A stretch of DNA of 64,000 nt, taken from the NCBI GenBank assembly GCA_035578175.1, contig JAQMRL010000001.1:59853553-59917552 (forward strand), in the 5' to 3' direction. The position numbers and the translations under genes are program-made. Positions 50,901-63,177 of the stretch are shown here, one piece after another. The first letter of the stretch is position 1, and every line of letters begins with the position of its first letter. The notes under the pieces were generated by a model. The model did no database searches and was not told the DNA's origin. It saw nothing but the letters and a program-made list of their open reading frames with translations. The DNA comes from Catonia carolina. Lineage: Eukaryota > Arthropoda > Insecta > Hemiptera > Achilidae.

Positions 50901-53900
50901 TCATGTGCAAAAGCTAAACAGTTTATTTTACACAGTTATTTTTTCCTCTTTGCTGAGTTGTTTTTATTGGATTGTTCCAGTTGCTTTTGGCATTCCTGTA
51001 TCCAAAACACAAATAATGGTAGCAATTATCCATCTTGCTTATCTCCAGTTCTTATTATTTTCTTAAGAAATCTCTCCCAAGAATTTTATTTTAGTCAGTG
51101 TTTCTTTAATATTTACTATTTTATTATTTATTTTCATTTCTTGTTATGTCTTCCCTCCTTAATTTCTCTACTTTTTTATTTTTTAATACATTTTTATTAG
51201 TAAATTTCTTTATTGCTATCGGTCTGATCTTGATATTCGTGGGATGATGATCACCATCTTTATCAAAGTTTTTCTCTACACTATAATAAGAGCTACTTTT
51301 ATAAAAACTTTTGCTATGCATATACATCCACACTCCCAAGTAGCCATATCTGAATTGTTCCCTTAGGGACATATGCATTTTATAGACATATGCTTATGTG
51401 TTTGTGGATAGAAATGAGGTGTTTTAGTTGATAACTACAACTGATGTTGTGGGATGAGCAAGCCAGGGAAGTGTTACAATAAGTAGTCACTGTAAAAGTC
51501 CCTGTTGAGTAGTTTTACCATAACATTCATTACCTCATATCAATTTCTGTTATTTATTTGAATTATCCTAATTTGTTTATTAGATAATTCCCATGTTTTC
51601 TGTTAGTGTTTCGTAGGAAATTAGTTGATATAATGTATTCATCAAAATTTCTACAATTATTTTAATCTATTACCATTATTTTGTATTTTGATTTTTATGA
51701 CCACAAAACTTTCCTACATGAGCCTTGAAATCTCCGTCTAATTTATTTACATTTCAATGAGAGTTCCTTTCTATTCTAATCTAAACATCAGTAGAAGTGG
51801 ATCATTCACTATTTGTACTTTTAACAGTTTTACATAACCACAGTGAAATAATTACTTATCAAAGTGTGTATTGGAACCAGGGCATGGTGTGTGTCAGCAC
51901 AGGCTTCATACACATTCTGAAGATGTTAATGAATTTGTTTATTCTTTGTATTTGAAGACAGATGTTAATATATTTATCAGTTAACAGTACAGTAAAATTA
52001 TGTTTGTTTAAAGTCATGTACTGTGTGTGGTGTATTAATGACCACTTGTCTAATGTAAATGACAGAGTTAAAAGATGATAATGTTTGTATATTTAATTGG
52101 CCTTTGGCTTGTTTAATAATGATACTTAATTTATTAATTGGATGAATATTAGGTCAGTTATACAACTTCATATTATGTAGTACGTATATACTAGCTGCAA
52201 TGTCTTTTCATCGACATTTCTTATTCAATCATAATTTTTTTAATCACTATTAAGATAATTTCAAACCACGCTGTATACATACAGTGATGTTAAATGTCTT
52301 TAAACTCATGTTACTCTTATACCGGGTGTCGCACGAAGAGGTTGCTATTTTTGAATTAATATGCAGGATGTTTCGCACACTCTACAGACTGGAAACTATA
52401 CAGTTGTAAAAAATAGATATGTAAAAAATACCCTCGAGTTTCACTTTCTTATGATTAATCAAAACAAAATAGCGGAAAGTAATTTTATTTGCATAACCAT
52501 TTCAAATTGGTGATTTGTTACAATGTTACTAAGTAATAAAATGAAAGACATAATGAAAGTGATAAATTATTTTTTTTTTTTTTAATTCCTAATATGTGTA
52601 CGTTGCAATCTGTTCGATTCAGAGCAATAAGCAACCCCATGACCCAATGAGATGAGTATGACATGTAAATGAGGTGTAGTCTTGTACAGACTCAGGCTGA
52701 CTATTCCTGAGAGAGTATGGTTAATTGAACCCCAACCATCAAAGTACACCGGTATCCACTGTCTAGCATTCAAATCCGTATAAAAGTAACTACCTTTACT
52801 TGGATTTGAACCAGGAACCATTGTCTCCGAAAATCAGCTGTTAAACAGCTGATTTTGGCGACAACTTTATCTCTAGACCAACCCGGTGGGTTGAATTATT
52901 AATTAACACAATTTATTTCATTAACCTTTATTCGAACTGATGTCCATCAATAGCTATGCACTAATGGCAACGAAACAAAAATGAGTCAAAAGCGTTACTG
53001 AAAAATTGCCGAGGTATCAACAGTAGTTCCTCTTCAATCAGCCTCATTAATTAATTGTCTGTTGCAATGGTGTGAGAATAAACTTTTTTTCATTCAAAAA
53101 GCCCCATAGGAAAAAATCTCAAATAAAACTCGAGGGTACTTTTTTTACATATCTATTTATTTTAACTGTAAAGTTTCCAGTCTTTAGAGAGTGCGATATG
53201 TCCAACATATTAATTCAAAAATAGCAACCTCTTTGTGGGACACCCGGTATATTGATTTTATGTGATTGCTTTGCATAAAAACCTTAATAGTGGAGTGATT
53301 GTTTATATTAAGGTTCGGTTTTAGTCAAAATGTACAATATAAAATTTGTGAAATTAGTGTCATTTAAATGTGATCTTGTCTGGAGATTCACAGGAAAGAC
53401 AATTTGATTTTTCCATCATTTCTAATGTGTTGGCAAGCAGGTATTAAAGCAAGTAATTTAGAGTAGCCATATTTAATGTAATTTCTGAAAATTAGATTCA
53501 AAATTAGAAACAGATATAACCATAGTGCCTAGTATTTAATTAAGGTTTCAGACCAATGAATTTTCCAAATTCTAAAAATTATAATGTATCCTCTTAACTC
53601 CATCCTTTTATCTTTCTCTAGGCATCCTTACGATCTTCTTCCATCAACCTTTTTCTCTTCCATCTTTGTATTCTCTCCTCGGTCCTTCTTTAACATGTCT
53701 ATACCAGTGTTACCGAATTTTCTCTACTATCTTTCTCTCGTACTTTCTTTTTTCAGATCTTCACTAACACTCACATTTCTCACCCTGTCTCTTCTTGTTT
53801 CACCTTTAATTGGTCGAAGGAATTTTATCTCCCCAGCTTAAAGTAGTGACCTTCATCCTTTTCAGTCATTTTTCAACATTCTACACTGTACAGTATAACA

Positions 53901-56900
53901 ATCTTTAATGCATTTCATGTATTAAGATTTTTTGGGTTTTTAGTTACCCTTCAATTTCTTACCATATGTTTAACTGCCTGATACATTAGTGATCATACAT
54001 AGTGATCATTAGTGATTATGATGATGATTAGCGCTAGGGGTGTGTTTAATCCAAATTTGATTGGTCCTTAATAAATAAAATGTTGAATAAGCTGGTATGC
54101 CATTTAAATATTGTTTATTGTCATTAGACGGTGTTACATGGCTTAACTTTTAGATTTAATGAGAAGATGCAATTGTGACGGCTCCATTCTTGATCTATTT
54201 GGCTGCTCTCATGGTTCATTAAATCTGTTAATTGTTTACAATAACTGCCACTCGAGTATAATGTAGGAGTGTTACTGTATCGATATCCATTTTATTTTGT
54301 GTAAATGTGTTTTTGGATAACACTTCATTATTCTCTAAAATAATAACCTGATCAGCTTTTTCACACAAAGAAGAAACATGTACAGTAAAATTAATGACAA
54401 AACAATTTGTTTGCTTACGTACAGTTAAAAAATTTACAGGTGAGCAGTATTGTACTTGTATGAAGGATCAGTCAGTTATGCTAATTTGACACCAAACTTA
54501 AATAGGTGTTATCATTGTATAGAATATCACACTATTGTGTTATTTTTAGACAATTTTAAATACATCCACGTGTAACTTTCATATGACAGCTGTTAGAAAA
54601 TTTTTACACGGCATTCTTCAAATACACCAGTTTTTGTTTTTCTAACCTATTTTAGATAAATGCATACCTAGTTTATTAATAAAAATTTAGTACTTTTGGA
54701 TAAATAGTTTGTAATTACAAAGGTAGAGTTAATTTTTCTGTAGGCTGTGAAAGGCATATGGTAGGTCTTAATTAGTCAGGAATTTGAGACCCTAGCTGGG
54801 AATCCAACTTGTGACCTTCTATTTTGTAGTGTAACTGGCATGTAGTGTGGCATGACCACCCAGATTCCATTACCAGTCAGGTCTGGCATTTTTTCATCAT
54901 CTATTTTTATCTTACCCTTCATCGTATACATTAGCATTAATATGAAAAAAACAGTCTTACATAAAAAAAAAATGCCAACCACTATGCCACAGAGATGGCA
55001 TTCAAGATTTTATTTTAATGAGTTTATTTGGAATGTATCTTAGTTTATTCTGGGTCAATTCCGACAATTGGCATACTAGACTGGTAGAAAGTTGCTGTTA
55101 AACGTTTAATTAAGAGTAGTAATCAGTTACTTAACTTGGCAAGTTGATTAGTTGAAAGTCAACCAATGAATGCCCTTGACTATCCTTTTGAAGTTCGATA
55201 TTATGCCTCTTGCAAAGGAAAGAGTGATTGAGTTGGATGGTTATTTCATTTAAACTGGTTCCTGATATACTAAATAAAAGTTGAAAGAAAAATGAATAGT
55301 TTATTCCTAAATTAGTGTTTCTGTAATGTAATAATAATTTTGGTGAGAAATGATCTATTCAAGTTTTTTTTGTTATTTATTTTACCCAACGGTTGGTCTA
55401 GTAGTAAAGTTGTTCCTGCTAATCAGCTGTTTAACAGCTGATTTTTGGAGACGAAGATTCTGTGGCTCAAATCCTGTAAAGGTAGTTACTTTTATGTGGA
55501 TTTGAATACTGGATTGTGTTTGTCGGTGTACTATGACGGTTGGGGGTTCAATTAACCATACTTTCTAAGGAATGTTCAGCCTGAGTCTGTACAAGACTAC
55601 ACCTCATTTATACATATCATCCTCATCTTGCGTGAGGTTGCTTATTGTTCTTAAATTTAACAGATCAGAATTTACACACATTCGGTATTAAAAAAAATAT
55701 ATTTTAGCATTGTGTCAGCTGTTTGGTGGTAGCAACTATTCTGAATTGAAACCATTTATAACATAAGGTCTGAACATTTAAAAATTTTCTGTACCCTATT
55801 TGCGAAATGGACCCTGGACTTTCGGCTTTTCAGTTCAGCTCTTTATTCATTGAACCACTGAGATGGCTTTTTTGTAACCTAATCATATTAGTCATTTGAT
55901 AAATCAAACCAAATTATAGTTCTTTATCATTTCAGTTTTTTTATGGTTGGTTGTAAGCTTTAAGCAGTTATCAATTTGAAATTTTTAAATACAATGTTAC
56001 ACGTTGCCGCTGTGTAAAATAGAGTCATAGGTCATACAACGTGAAAGAAGAATTAATATGATAGAGTAAAAATAATTATAGTTATGGGAAGTAAATTCTG
56101 TGAAATTAAAAAAAGTATATCAAATGAATTGCATAAGGTAACAGACCTTTTAATAATTGTAACATTCAGTGTTGGTTAGTTAAATTTAAAGTTTGATTAG
56201 AATGGTATTTTATTGGCAATAATTAGAAACTAAATTGTTGATAGATGTGAACTATGATCTTTTATGTCAGATAACAGTAGCATACTTAAAGATAACTTTT
56301 TTGTTCATTTGGTTAATACATGTGTGGTATTACATGAATGACCAAACATAGGACATTATGTAAAGAAATTATATTGATTAGCGAAAGTAACTATTGTTGA
56401 AATAAACATTTTTAAGTTTGATGGTTTTTTGTCTTGTCTTTGTCTACAAAGGTCTAAAACATTTATAAATTAATAATTCCTTCTATTTGTACAAGGCGTA
56501 TTTTTAAAGTAAGGGCCGTTTGAAAATTAAAAAAAATAAAAGGAAATTTGCAAAAACTAATTTTATTTTCGGAATCTACATACTTTTATCTATTTTTCTA
56601 CATAGTTTCCAAGTTTTTGTAAACACTTATCATATCGCACAACTAAATTTTGGAAACCTTCTTCATAAAAACTTGCCGCCTGCTGTGATAACCAAGAATT
56701 CACGGCCGTTTTCAATTCGTCGTCATCGTCATAACGGCTGCCGCCCAAGTGGTGTTTCAGATGACGGAAGAGATGAAAGTCGCTCGGCGCAAGGTCAGGG
56801 CTGTAGGGTGGGTGGTCCAAAACTTCCCAGCCAAAAAAGTCCAATGCAGCTCGGGTCTGAGCGGCAGTGTGAGGCCTTGCATTATCGTGCAGAAACAAAA

Positions 56901-59900
56901 TTCCTTTTGTGAGCATGCCACGTCTCTTGTTTTGAATTGCTCTGCGCAGCTTCCTCAGGGTTTGGCAGTAGGCTTCTGCATTTATTGTCGTTCCTCATTC
57001 CATAAAGTCGATCAGCAAAACACCATGCCTATCCCAAAACACGGACGCCATGATCTTGCGCTGTGACAAAGTCTGTCTGGCTTTGACCTTTACGGGAGAG
57101 TGCGTGTGTCTCCATTCCATGCTTTGTTGTTTCGATTCGGGAGTGAAATGCGAAACGTGGATTTTGCATTTCTTTCATCTCTTCCGTCATCTGAAACATG
57201 TGCGGCAGCCGTTATGACGATGACGACGAATTGAATACGGCCGTAAATTCTTGGTTATCACAGCAGGCGGCAAGTTTTTATGAAGAAGGTTTCCAAAATT
57301 TAGTTGTGCGATATGATTAGTGTTTACAAAAACTTGGAAACTATGTAGAAAAATAGATAAAAGTATGTAGATTCCGAAAATAAAATTAGTTTTTGCAAAT
57401 TTCCTTTTATTTTTTTTTTATTTTCAAACGGCCCTTATTTTAAAAATACGCCTCGTATTAAATTTTTGTATCTCATGTCCCTCCTTTCTGTTTTCTTAAC
57501 TTTTATGGCTTCGGCTGTTCCAGATGGTTCCACTTCTAAAACACAGTGGCCATATTACATTAGTTCGATTACATGACAAAGGAAAATGATCAAAAAAGTT
57601 ATCGTTATAAAACAGCAAAATGAAAATAAAGCAACAATGATTCATGGGAAACAGAAGGGCTGAGAGATATGTTGATTTGCATTGCAGCATATGACACGAC
57701 CATAGTAATACTAGGATTTTTTCTTGTTACAAATAAATTTGTCATAGTTGTTACCAAGCCAGTTAATTTTGTAGTTTTTTATTCAACAGGTTTTTGACAA
57801 AATTCTAAAACTACGGAGTAACCACTAATAGTAATTACTAATTTTTGATTCACATCATCCATTATTCATAAAGATAACTCCCCATAATGACCTGAGTCTG
57901 TATTTGGGGAAATTATTGACTAATGTTGTATGTTTTTGTTAATTTTTTAATGTGTTACATTTTTTCAGGCTCTGCAAGTGATGTTCCAGTTTTTAGCAAT
58001 ACTTATATTGCAAGGGGAGTGCTATTTATTCCATATGCAGAGATAATGGAACCATTTAGTGCTTGGTATGATGGCCCAAACAACAGAAGTCGAATTGATT
58101 ATTATGGAGGTATACATTTTATTTCAAATGCTCTGTTACTTTATTGAGTAACTAGTCAAATGAAATAAGTGAATTTTTAAAAAAAAATATGTAACTTAAA
58201 TGTTTGTAGGTTATGGGTTCTGGTGGTTAGAAACCATCAACATTTCAGTTTCTGTTGTTATTTTGAAATTTTGACATAAATATTTTTATGTACTTTGTTT
58301 TAAAACAGATTCATTATCTGCAAATTGTGGGTTAAGTGTATTGAAATGTAATACTGTCGACATATTTTTTTACACAAATTATTACATATCGTCAAATTTA
58401 TTTTCATGTTTTGAACTTTGTAAACATTTTTATTGTTGTTTAATAAATATTTGTAGTTTTCCTTTTCTGTTTGAGTTACAGTATGTATACTGTATTTGTC
58501 ATATAACAGTAATAATAGATATATAAATAATATTAATAAATTAATAGATATTCCTTTTTTCTTCTTTTACGGCCTAATTGGACCACTTAAGTAATTTATT
58601 CTGGTATTTGATTTGTTTCTTAAATTTGGGATTGTTAGTTTTTCTTGATTCTAAATACTTTTCATCCTACCAGATCTTACTTTTCTTTCTGCATCTGAGC
58701 AAACCCTGCAGACCAGATTTGTTTGTCTTTGGTCTGTATTACATGACAATGAAAAAGTGTGAAGTATATCATGAGCATGTAACCAGAACTAACAAAACTT
58801 ACCAGCTTCCTAAATAGCTTCTTATGGACCTTCTTTTTGTAACAGATACAGTTGAGCTTGGCGTTGATATAAATGCCTAGCAGTTTCACCTCTTTCTTGG
58901 AATCACCATCAACAAAAGGCCTCCAAAGTTAAACCTGTTTAAAACCATAATGAAACCCTATTTATCTTAATATATTGGCCTTGTAGTTAAATAAAGTTAA
59001 TATTATCTGTTACGAATAAAAGAAACCATGATCTCTATTTTAAAATATACTGTGGAAGAATTTTAAATTTTATTTCATTTAATTTTGCACTGTCATATTA
59101 CTATTTAAATCTTGTTTGTATCATTTAAATACTAGTTTGTCATTGACGAAAGTTAGAACAAATAATATATAATAAATTACACTTAACTGTATTTATGACT
59201 AATTATGTGCTACTGAGTTTTTTATGGTTATTTGTGAATCAATAACCAGTAGTTTTGCTCTTGTTAAATTATAAATGTAGTAAAACTTTAGTATGCCTTT
59301 GTTGTAATGATAAAAGACAAACATCAGTGTTGATTAGTCCAGTGAAAAGTATTTCTTTTCTATCTGTTCTGTTAGGGATTAACTCAGTGAACTATTTCTG
59401 TGGTTTGGTGCTAGAAGGGTCAGTCTTGACACTTGTTTTTCCAGTAGAAACCTACTAATTTTTGAAGGGTTGTAACTAAACTGACTGAAAAAATCAATGT
59501 CATTTTTGTAGTTTGTTTTTCAGTATGTCTCACTAGGTTTTCGTGTAGTAATTGTTTTAAAAAATAATTCTGGTAAAATATAAAAGTGACATTGACCCTA
59601 ATCTATCTCTTACTTTCCTAGTTACTTTGTGATATTGTTCCTGTTCCTCCAGAGTAATTATTGTGAAAAGGCTGAAGCATTTAAAAATATGACGGTTGGT
59701 GGAATAAAAACATATGTATCATTCAAGAAAAAGTGTAATTGAATTTTTCAACGAATTGAGACAAGCAATACTGTGGAAATAAAACTGATAGAAATGCGTA
59801 CGGTGTGTTAACATTGTCCTCATACTAAATACATAGCTACTGTTCTTCTTTTTCTTCACTCCTTATGTGTCCTACATTGCTGGAGTATCCAACCTAGGAA

Positions 59901-61822
59901 TCATGGGATGACACAGTTTTACAGAGTTTTTAAAACTGGATGTAGTCCATTGGATAGTGTAAGAACAAAATTATGAAATGTAGAGATTATTATTTATTGT
60001 TATTTTTATTGTTCTGTGAGCAACATGTTAAAATGTTACGTAAATATTTCAAGGAAATAAGAATGGCTCTATTTTTAATTGGGTTTTTATGATAGCTACA
60101 ATCAATTTTATTATTTGTCAATAATATAAAAACATGTTAATTGATAATAAATAAGGAGGCCAAATTAATTTTATTATCAGATTAACATTTAATTGTTTTT
60201 GAGGTTTTTAAGTATTTTTTTTTTTTACTATTGTCAAAGTTTTTGTAATATGTTTTTTTTGTATTTTACTGCTATTTTAAAAACATTTAATTAGTTTTAA
60301 AATACAGTAAAACCCTGCTTAACGGAAATATTGGGGGCAGATCCAATTTTGGATATGCAAAATTTTGGATAACTCACTAAGGCATATTTTATGAGTTTAA
60401 AAACAATAGAAGTAAATATAAAATATTTTTACGATTGTTTATTAGTATATCTGAAAAAAATACAGCAATTTTATGAAAAACAAAAAAAAATTATTTTAAT
60501 TACTGTACAGTATTTTCTAAAAGGTCAGGGATTTTTGAAGAAAACTTTTTATGCTGCAATATTGCGCCATTGTTTTATTAGAAGTACATCAAATGGTGAA
60601 GATTCCTTCCAATGTTCAAAAAAAATGTAAGGCAACCTAAAATGAATTCCAGGAATATAGAACCTTACATATAGGAATGACACTACAGGATATCAGAATA
60701 CAAAAGGTATATCAAGATAGAGATAGATGGAGGCATATCGTCCACTCAAATCCTATCCGGCCTGCTGGAAGGATACCCAGATGATGATGATGATGACATT
60801 CGTAATTAATTTAATTGGTCACTTTTCTGTACCTGTACGATGCTATATATTTACACTTAAATTCAGTATTGTGCTTTATATGCATTATTAAAAAACATTA
60901 CAGTAATAACCAAATTAAGAAAAAAAATATTGTATCCGTTTCGATTAAGCCAGTTACAGTTTAGCTGGATTCGGATAAGTGGGGTTTTACTGTAGTTATA
61001 AGTTGAAATTTAAGTTAAATTAAATATCTGAGTTATTTAATTTTAAATTAAAATTTTTGTTGTTAGAACTTTTAGTATGCTTCTTTTTTATTTTTGAGTC
61101 ATCATGTAAACTGTATAACTCTGGTGTTATTTTTTGACAGTTATTAAAATACCTTTTAGGCAATTTTTGATAAATTTTTCTCAAAACATTCACTCCACAG
61201 AATTTTTAGGAATTTCATGCTTTATTGTATTCAGTAGTACATTTATTATTAAATATGCAGATAAGCAGGGTTAGTAACGTAAAGTCCCTTGTATATAGCC
61301 AGCACACTTGATGTATGATTCCAGGATATCAGAATCTGGACTTTTTATTTCTGTGAAGTAGTTTTGTAAAAAATTCTTCAAAAACATTATTTTCACATGA
61401 TAGGAATTAAGTAATACCATTTTGATTTCATTTATTTTCTACATGCTCCCTCATAATATGTAGTTGTATCTCAAACCTTTTTTTATTTGTATCAGTGCAA
61501 CTACATTAATTTTTACTCATTTTGTTCTTATCAGTAAGATAGAAAACTATATTTGGTTCATAAATAACCAAAGTAACTACCAAATTTATTAAAATTTATA
61601 GATTGATTTGGAAGTTGATTTAAAATATTTAATTTTTTTTTTAAAGGTATGGTGAAGACATTCCAGATAGGTAAACTGTCTGATTTTGGATCAGCACTGA
61701 AAGTAGCTCCCATAACAACAGAAAAGGATTTAAACATTGAAACTTGTATGCAGAACAATGGCTCCTCAGAAGATACAAGAGTCACCGCCCAATCAGTCAT
61801 CCCTGATCTCACTGGCTATGAT
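47853..61822 (+). CDS. 26-29-p: 26/29-kDa-type cysteine proteinase (papain family C1A), first three exons
   Basis: Exons 47853-47916, 57969-58109 and 61647-61822 join in phase (both junction codons give Gly). Exon 1 gives a signal peptide (MLEIKIGLSVLLIIHCSSSY). Exons 2 and 3 give the long pro-region: RGVLFIPYAEIMEPFSAWYD, SRIDYYGGMVKTFQIG, LKVAPITTEK and VIPDLTGYD. These match the N-terminal half of the insect 26/29 kDa proteinase (Drosophila 26-29-p; GTLYIPYAEI..PFYAWYD, RSRIDYYGGMVKTYQL, LKLAPITT). The family is made in haemocytes and degrades foreign proteins; it is secreted or lysosomal. The papain domain with the Cys-His-Asn triad lies past 64000. Intron 1 is about 10 kb and rich in transposons. 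Confidence 0.92.
48930..49320 (-). mobile_element. LINE reverse-transcriptase C-terminal remnant
   Basis: Minus-strand sequence MVVPVIIYGSEAWVV (RT thumb/C-terminal pattern ..P.LLYGSE.W..) then degenerate sequence with stops. Lies in intron 1 of the proteinase gene. Confidence 0.5.
49950..51110 (-). mobile_element. Degenerate LINE reverse-transcriptase remnant
   Basis: Minus strand: LAFAHDVALI (RT box FADD, second residue group decayed), IRIAQRKF, KPKILYGSENIF, KVFGPQKRKWR and LYKIWRR. The order fits the RT palm, thumb and C-terminal tail (..P.LLYGSE..; R.ILGP....WR.R). Many stops. The T-rich plus strand reflects an A-rich element in reverse. Confidence 0.5.
51111..52321. other. Proteinase intron 1, nothing recognised
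   Basis: AT-rich; no gene or repeat ends recognised. Confidence 0.4.
52322..53247 (-). mobile_element. Tc1/mariner-type MITE with long TIRs and a nested SINE
   Basis: CCGGGTGTCGCACGAAGAGG at the left and the complement of CCTCTTTGTGGGACACCCGG at the right, continuing inward for about 130 bp (AAACTCGAGGGTA); TA on both sides. On the minus strand at the right end, DFFLWGFLNEKKFILTPLQQ and LRLIEEELLLIPRQFF-like sequence is the last part of a transposase of the same kind as at 39240 (CDFYLWGFIKD). So it is a deletion derivative of an autonomous element, later hit by the SINE at 52566-52890. Confidence 0.85.
52566..52890 (-). mobile_element. tRNA-derived SINE with palindrome between A and B boxes
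   Basis: Minus strand: starts CCCACCGGGTTGGTCTAGAG (A box), then AAAATCAGCTGTTTAACAGC (palindrome), then GGTTCCTGGTTCAAATCC (B box), ends in a long poly(A) (poly(T) at 52567-52584 on the plus strand). About 325 bp. AATTATT-like target duplication. Same family as 55385. Confidence 0.85.
53248..54774. other. Proteinase intron 1, little recognised
   Basis: 53590-53850 is C/T-rich on the plus strand and may be a reversed A-rich retroelement remnant, but no protein motif is firm. The rest is AT-rich. Confidence 0.35.
54775..54870 (-). mobile_element. tRNA-derived SINE fragment
   Basis: Minus strand: GGTCATGCCACACTACATGC, TACAAAATAGAAGGTCACAA, TTGGATTCCCAGCTAGGGTC; the last part matches the SINE at 63178 (GATTCCCAGCTAGGGTCTGG). 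Degenerate. Confidence 0.55.
55385..55705 (+). mobile_element. tRNA-derived SINE, second copy of the palindrome family
   Basis: CCCAACGGTTGGTCTAGTAG (A box), AATCAGCTGTTTAACAGCTG (palindrome), GGCTCAAATCCTG (B box), and the same body as the copy at 52566 (CCTGAGTCTGTACAAGACTA; TGAGGTTGCTTATTG), then an A-rich tail. Confidence 0.85.
55706..56491. other. Proteinase intron 1, nothing firm
   Basis: 55795-55875 has a weak minus-strand SINE-like end (CTCAGTGGTTCAATGAATAA). The rest is AT-rich without features. Confidence 0.35.
56492..57455 (-). mobile_element. Foldback mariner with duplicated 3' end
   Basis: TIRs AAGGCGTATTTTTAAA at both ends, next to TA. The first ~285 bp (56492-56777) and the last ~280 bp (57174-57455) are inverted copies of each other. 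The left arm plus centre carry a transposase C-terminal half on the minus strand: frame 56590-56916 starts MLTKGILFLHDNARPHTAAQ (second Asp) and has HPPYSPDLAPSDFHLF (third Asp) and WLSQQAASFYEEGFQNLVVR. Upstream to 57066 more transposase is readable (QTLSQRKIMASVFWDRHG) in a different frame. The element's own 5' end is replaced by the inverted 3' end. Confidence 0.88.
57456..57968. other. Proteinase intron 1, nothing recognised
   Basis: AT-rich, ends in the acceptor CATTTTTTCAG. Confidence 0.4.
57969..58109 (+). CDS. 26-29-p: Proteinase exon 2 (pro-region)
   Basis: It encodes GSASDVPVFSNTYIARGVLF, IPYAEIMEPFSAWYDGPNNR and SRIDYYGG. Acceptor TTTTTTCAG, donor GTATAC at 58110. It starts two bases and ends one base into Gly codons. 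Confidence 0.94.
58110..60304. other. Proteinase intron 2, left part
   Basis: AT-rich. 58208-58235 repeats the TTCTGGTGGTTAGAAA string found at 36390 and 62235. 58570-58920 may be a decayed LINE on the minus strand (weak). Nothing else recognised. Confidence 0.4.
60305..60992. mobile_element. pogo/Tigger-like MITE with nested LINE 3' end
   Basis: CAGTAAAACCCTGCTTAACG at the left and the complement of GATAAGTGGGGTTTTACTG at the right, with TA on both sides. Typical Tigger-like termini. In the middle (about 60620-60800) the plus strand reads DRDRWRHIVHSNPIRPAGRIP, a common end of insect LINE ORF2, followed by a (GAT)n tail, so a LINE inserted into the MITE. A fragment of the same right end also lies at 62885-62918. 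Confidence 0.8.
60620..60800 (+). mobile_element. LINE 3'-end fragment with (GAT)n tail
   Basis: Plus-strand frame with RDRWRHIVHSNPIRPAGR then a stop and GATGATGATGATGATGAC. 5' truncated to about 180 bp. Confidence 0.65.
61647..61822 (+). CDS. 26-29-p: Proteinase exon 3 (pro-region)
   Basis: It encodes GMVKTFQIGKLSDFGSALKV, APITTEKDLNIETCMQNNGS and SVIPDLTGYD. Acceptor TTTTTTTTAAAG, donor GTAAGC at 61823; ends on a codon boundary. The next exon was not found before 64000. Confidence 0.94.
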
Positions 61823-63177
61823 GTAAGCTAAATTGTATAATTCCTTGAAGATGATATTTAATTAATTGACAAATTTTTATACTGCGCTCAAGTCAAATTT
61901 TCAGGTTTACCAACGCAGTGAGTTACAGCATATGATATCCAGAGTTGTCAACTTGAGTAGTACTAGCAAAAAATAACGGTGAATAATTCGGCTGAAAGGT
62001 CCCAGGAAAAATTATCATCTTGATAATATTTCAACCTTTGGTATTTTAATGAAATAAATATCTAACAATTTTTTGATATCTACTATACTTTTTTTGCAAT
62101 ACTTTTAATTGCTGATATTTATTAATTGAATTTTCTCTTCATTTAAACCCTTATCTCCAGCAGTCATGATAGTTTGTTGGTTTTAAAACTACTTTTTTTG
62201 TTTTACATGAATGAGTTTGAGTTACATTACCATATTCTGGCGGTTAGAAAAATATGTATTTCAATTTTAAATAATATGGCTGTTGATAATCCTATATAGA
62301 ATGTTATAATAATGAGTTTCAATGTTCTAAAATTACCTTGGCCTAAGTGAGAAATAAAACCTGGTACCTTTAGCCATGCACATGTGTAATTATAAATAAA
62401 CCTTTTAAAAAGCATACAGTTTTAAGGGTTCGTATTTAAATTCACTGTTCAATGGTATTTGGGGTTGTTGGCAATAGATTTGGTTGGATAGAGCCTTTTG
62501 AAACATAGTATTGTTATTTATCCTTCAAGTAGTGAATACATTGCTTTCCAAGTATGGTATAATTAAGTTTCCCATGCATATGTTTTGGTTGAAGTCGGAC
62601 CAATTTTGTTTTCTTCTTTTCTACCTGTACGATCTGTACAAATTAACTTATTAGTTATTTGCAAATTATTGGGATGGAACACAGTTATCACAAATTGCTG
62701 ATTGTTGGTAAAATCCTCTTAATAAAATAAAATTCATACCTACTTTTTTCACCTGTTATTGTGTTCATTATTCTGTCGTTTGTGTAAAGGTAATTTAATA
62801 TAAAACTCGTATTGGAGATAACTAGTTCTCTTTGGACACTTCCATGTAATCTGTCTTTCTTGGTCTTCAATTCCCAGACCTGCCTGTTTATGATGGATAA
62901 TTGGGGTTTTACTGTATTTTTATTTAAATACTTGTGTTAAGAGTAGGTACTTGATTTCAGATAATTGTATTTAGATTATAGCTCTGAGAATAATCTGTGC
63001 ACTGAATTAATTCCTAATTAATTTTAGTGAGTAATGGGTATTGTCAGTTTAATGAGCATTTCATGGAAAATTAAAATTTGTATTTCCAAAACCATAATAA
63101 ATGAGAATAATGAAGCACAAGAAATAAGATCAAGAAAAGAAACAGTACATGGACTACTGAAAATTAAGAATCTAGTC
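61823..63177. other. Proteinase intron 3, left part
   Basis: 62226-62310 repeats the LINE-tail string seen at 36380-36460; 62885-62918 is a fragment of a pogo-like MITE end. Otherwise AT-rich. Confidence 0.45.

Noticed and set aside
51124..51378. 84-codon minus-strand frame
   Set aside because: Low-complexity Lys-rich frame next to a decayed LINE; no motif supports a gene.
56749..57066. Plus-strand 105-codon frame
   Set aside because: It is the antisense of the mariner transposase on the minus strand.
60775..60800. (GAT)n as a CRISPR-like or structural repeat
   Set aside because: It is the short tail of a LINE fragment; no spacers or array.
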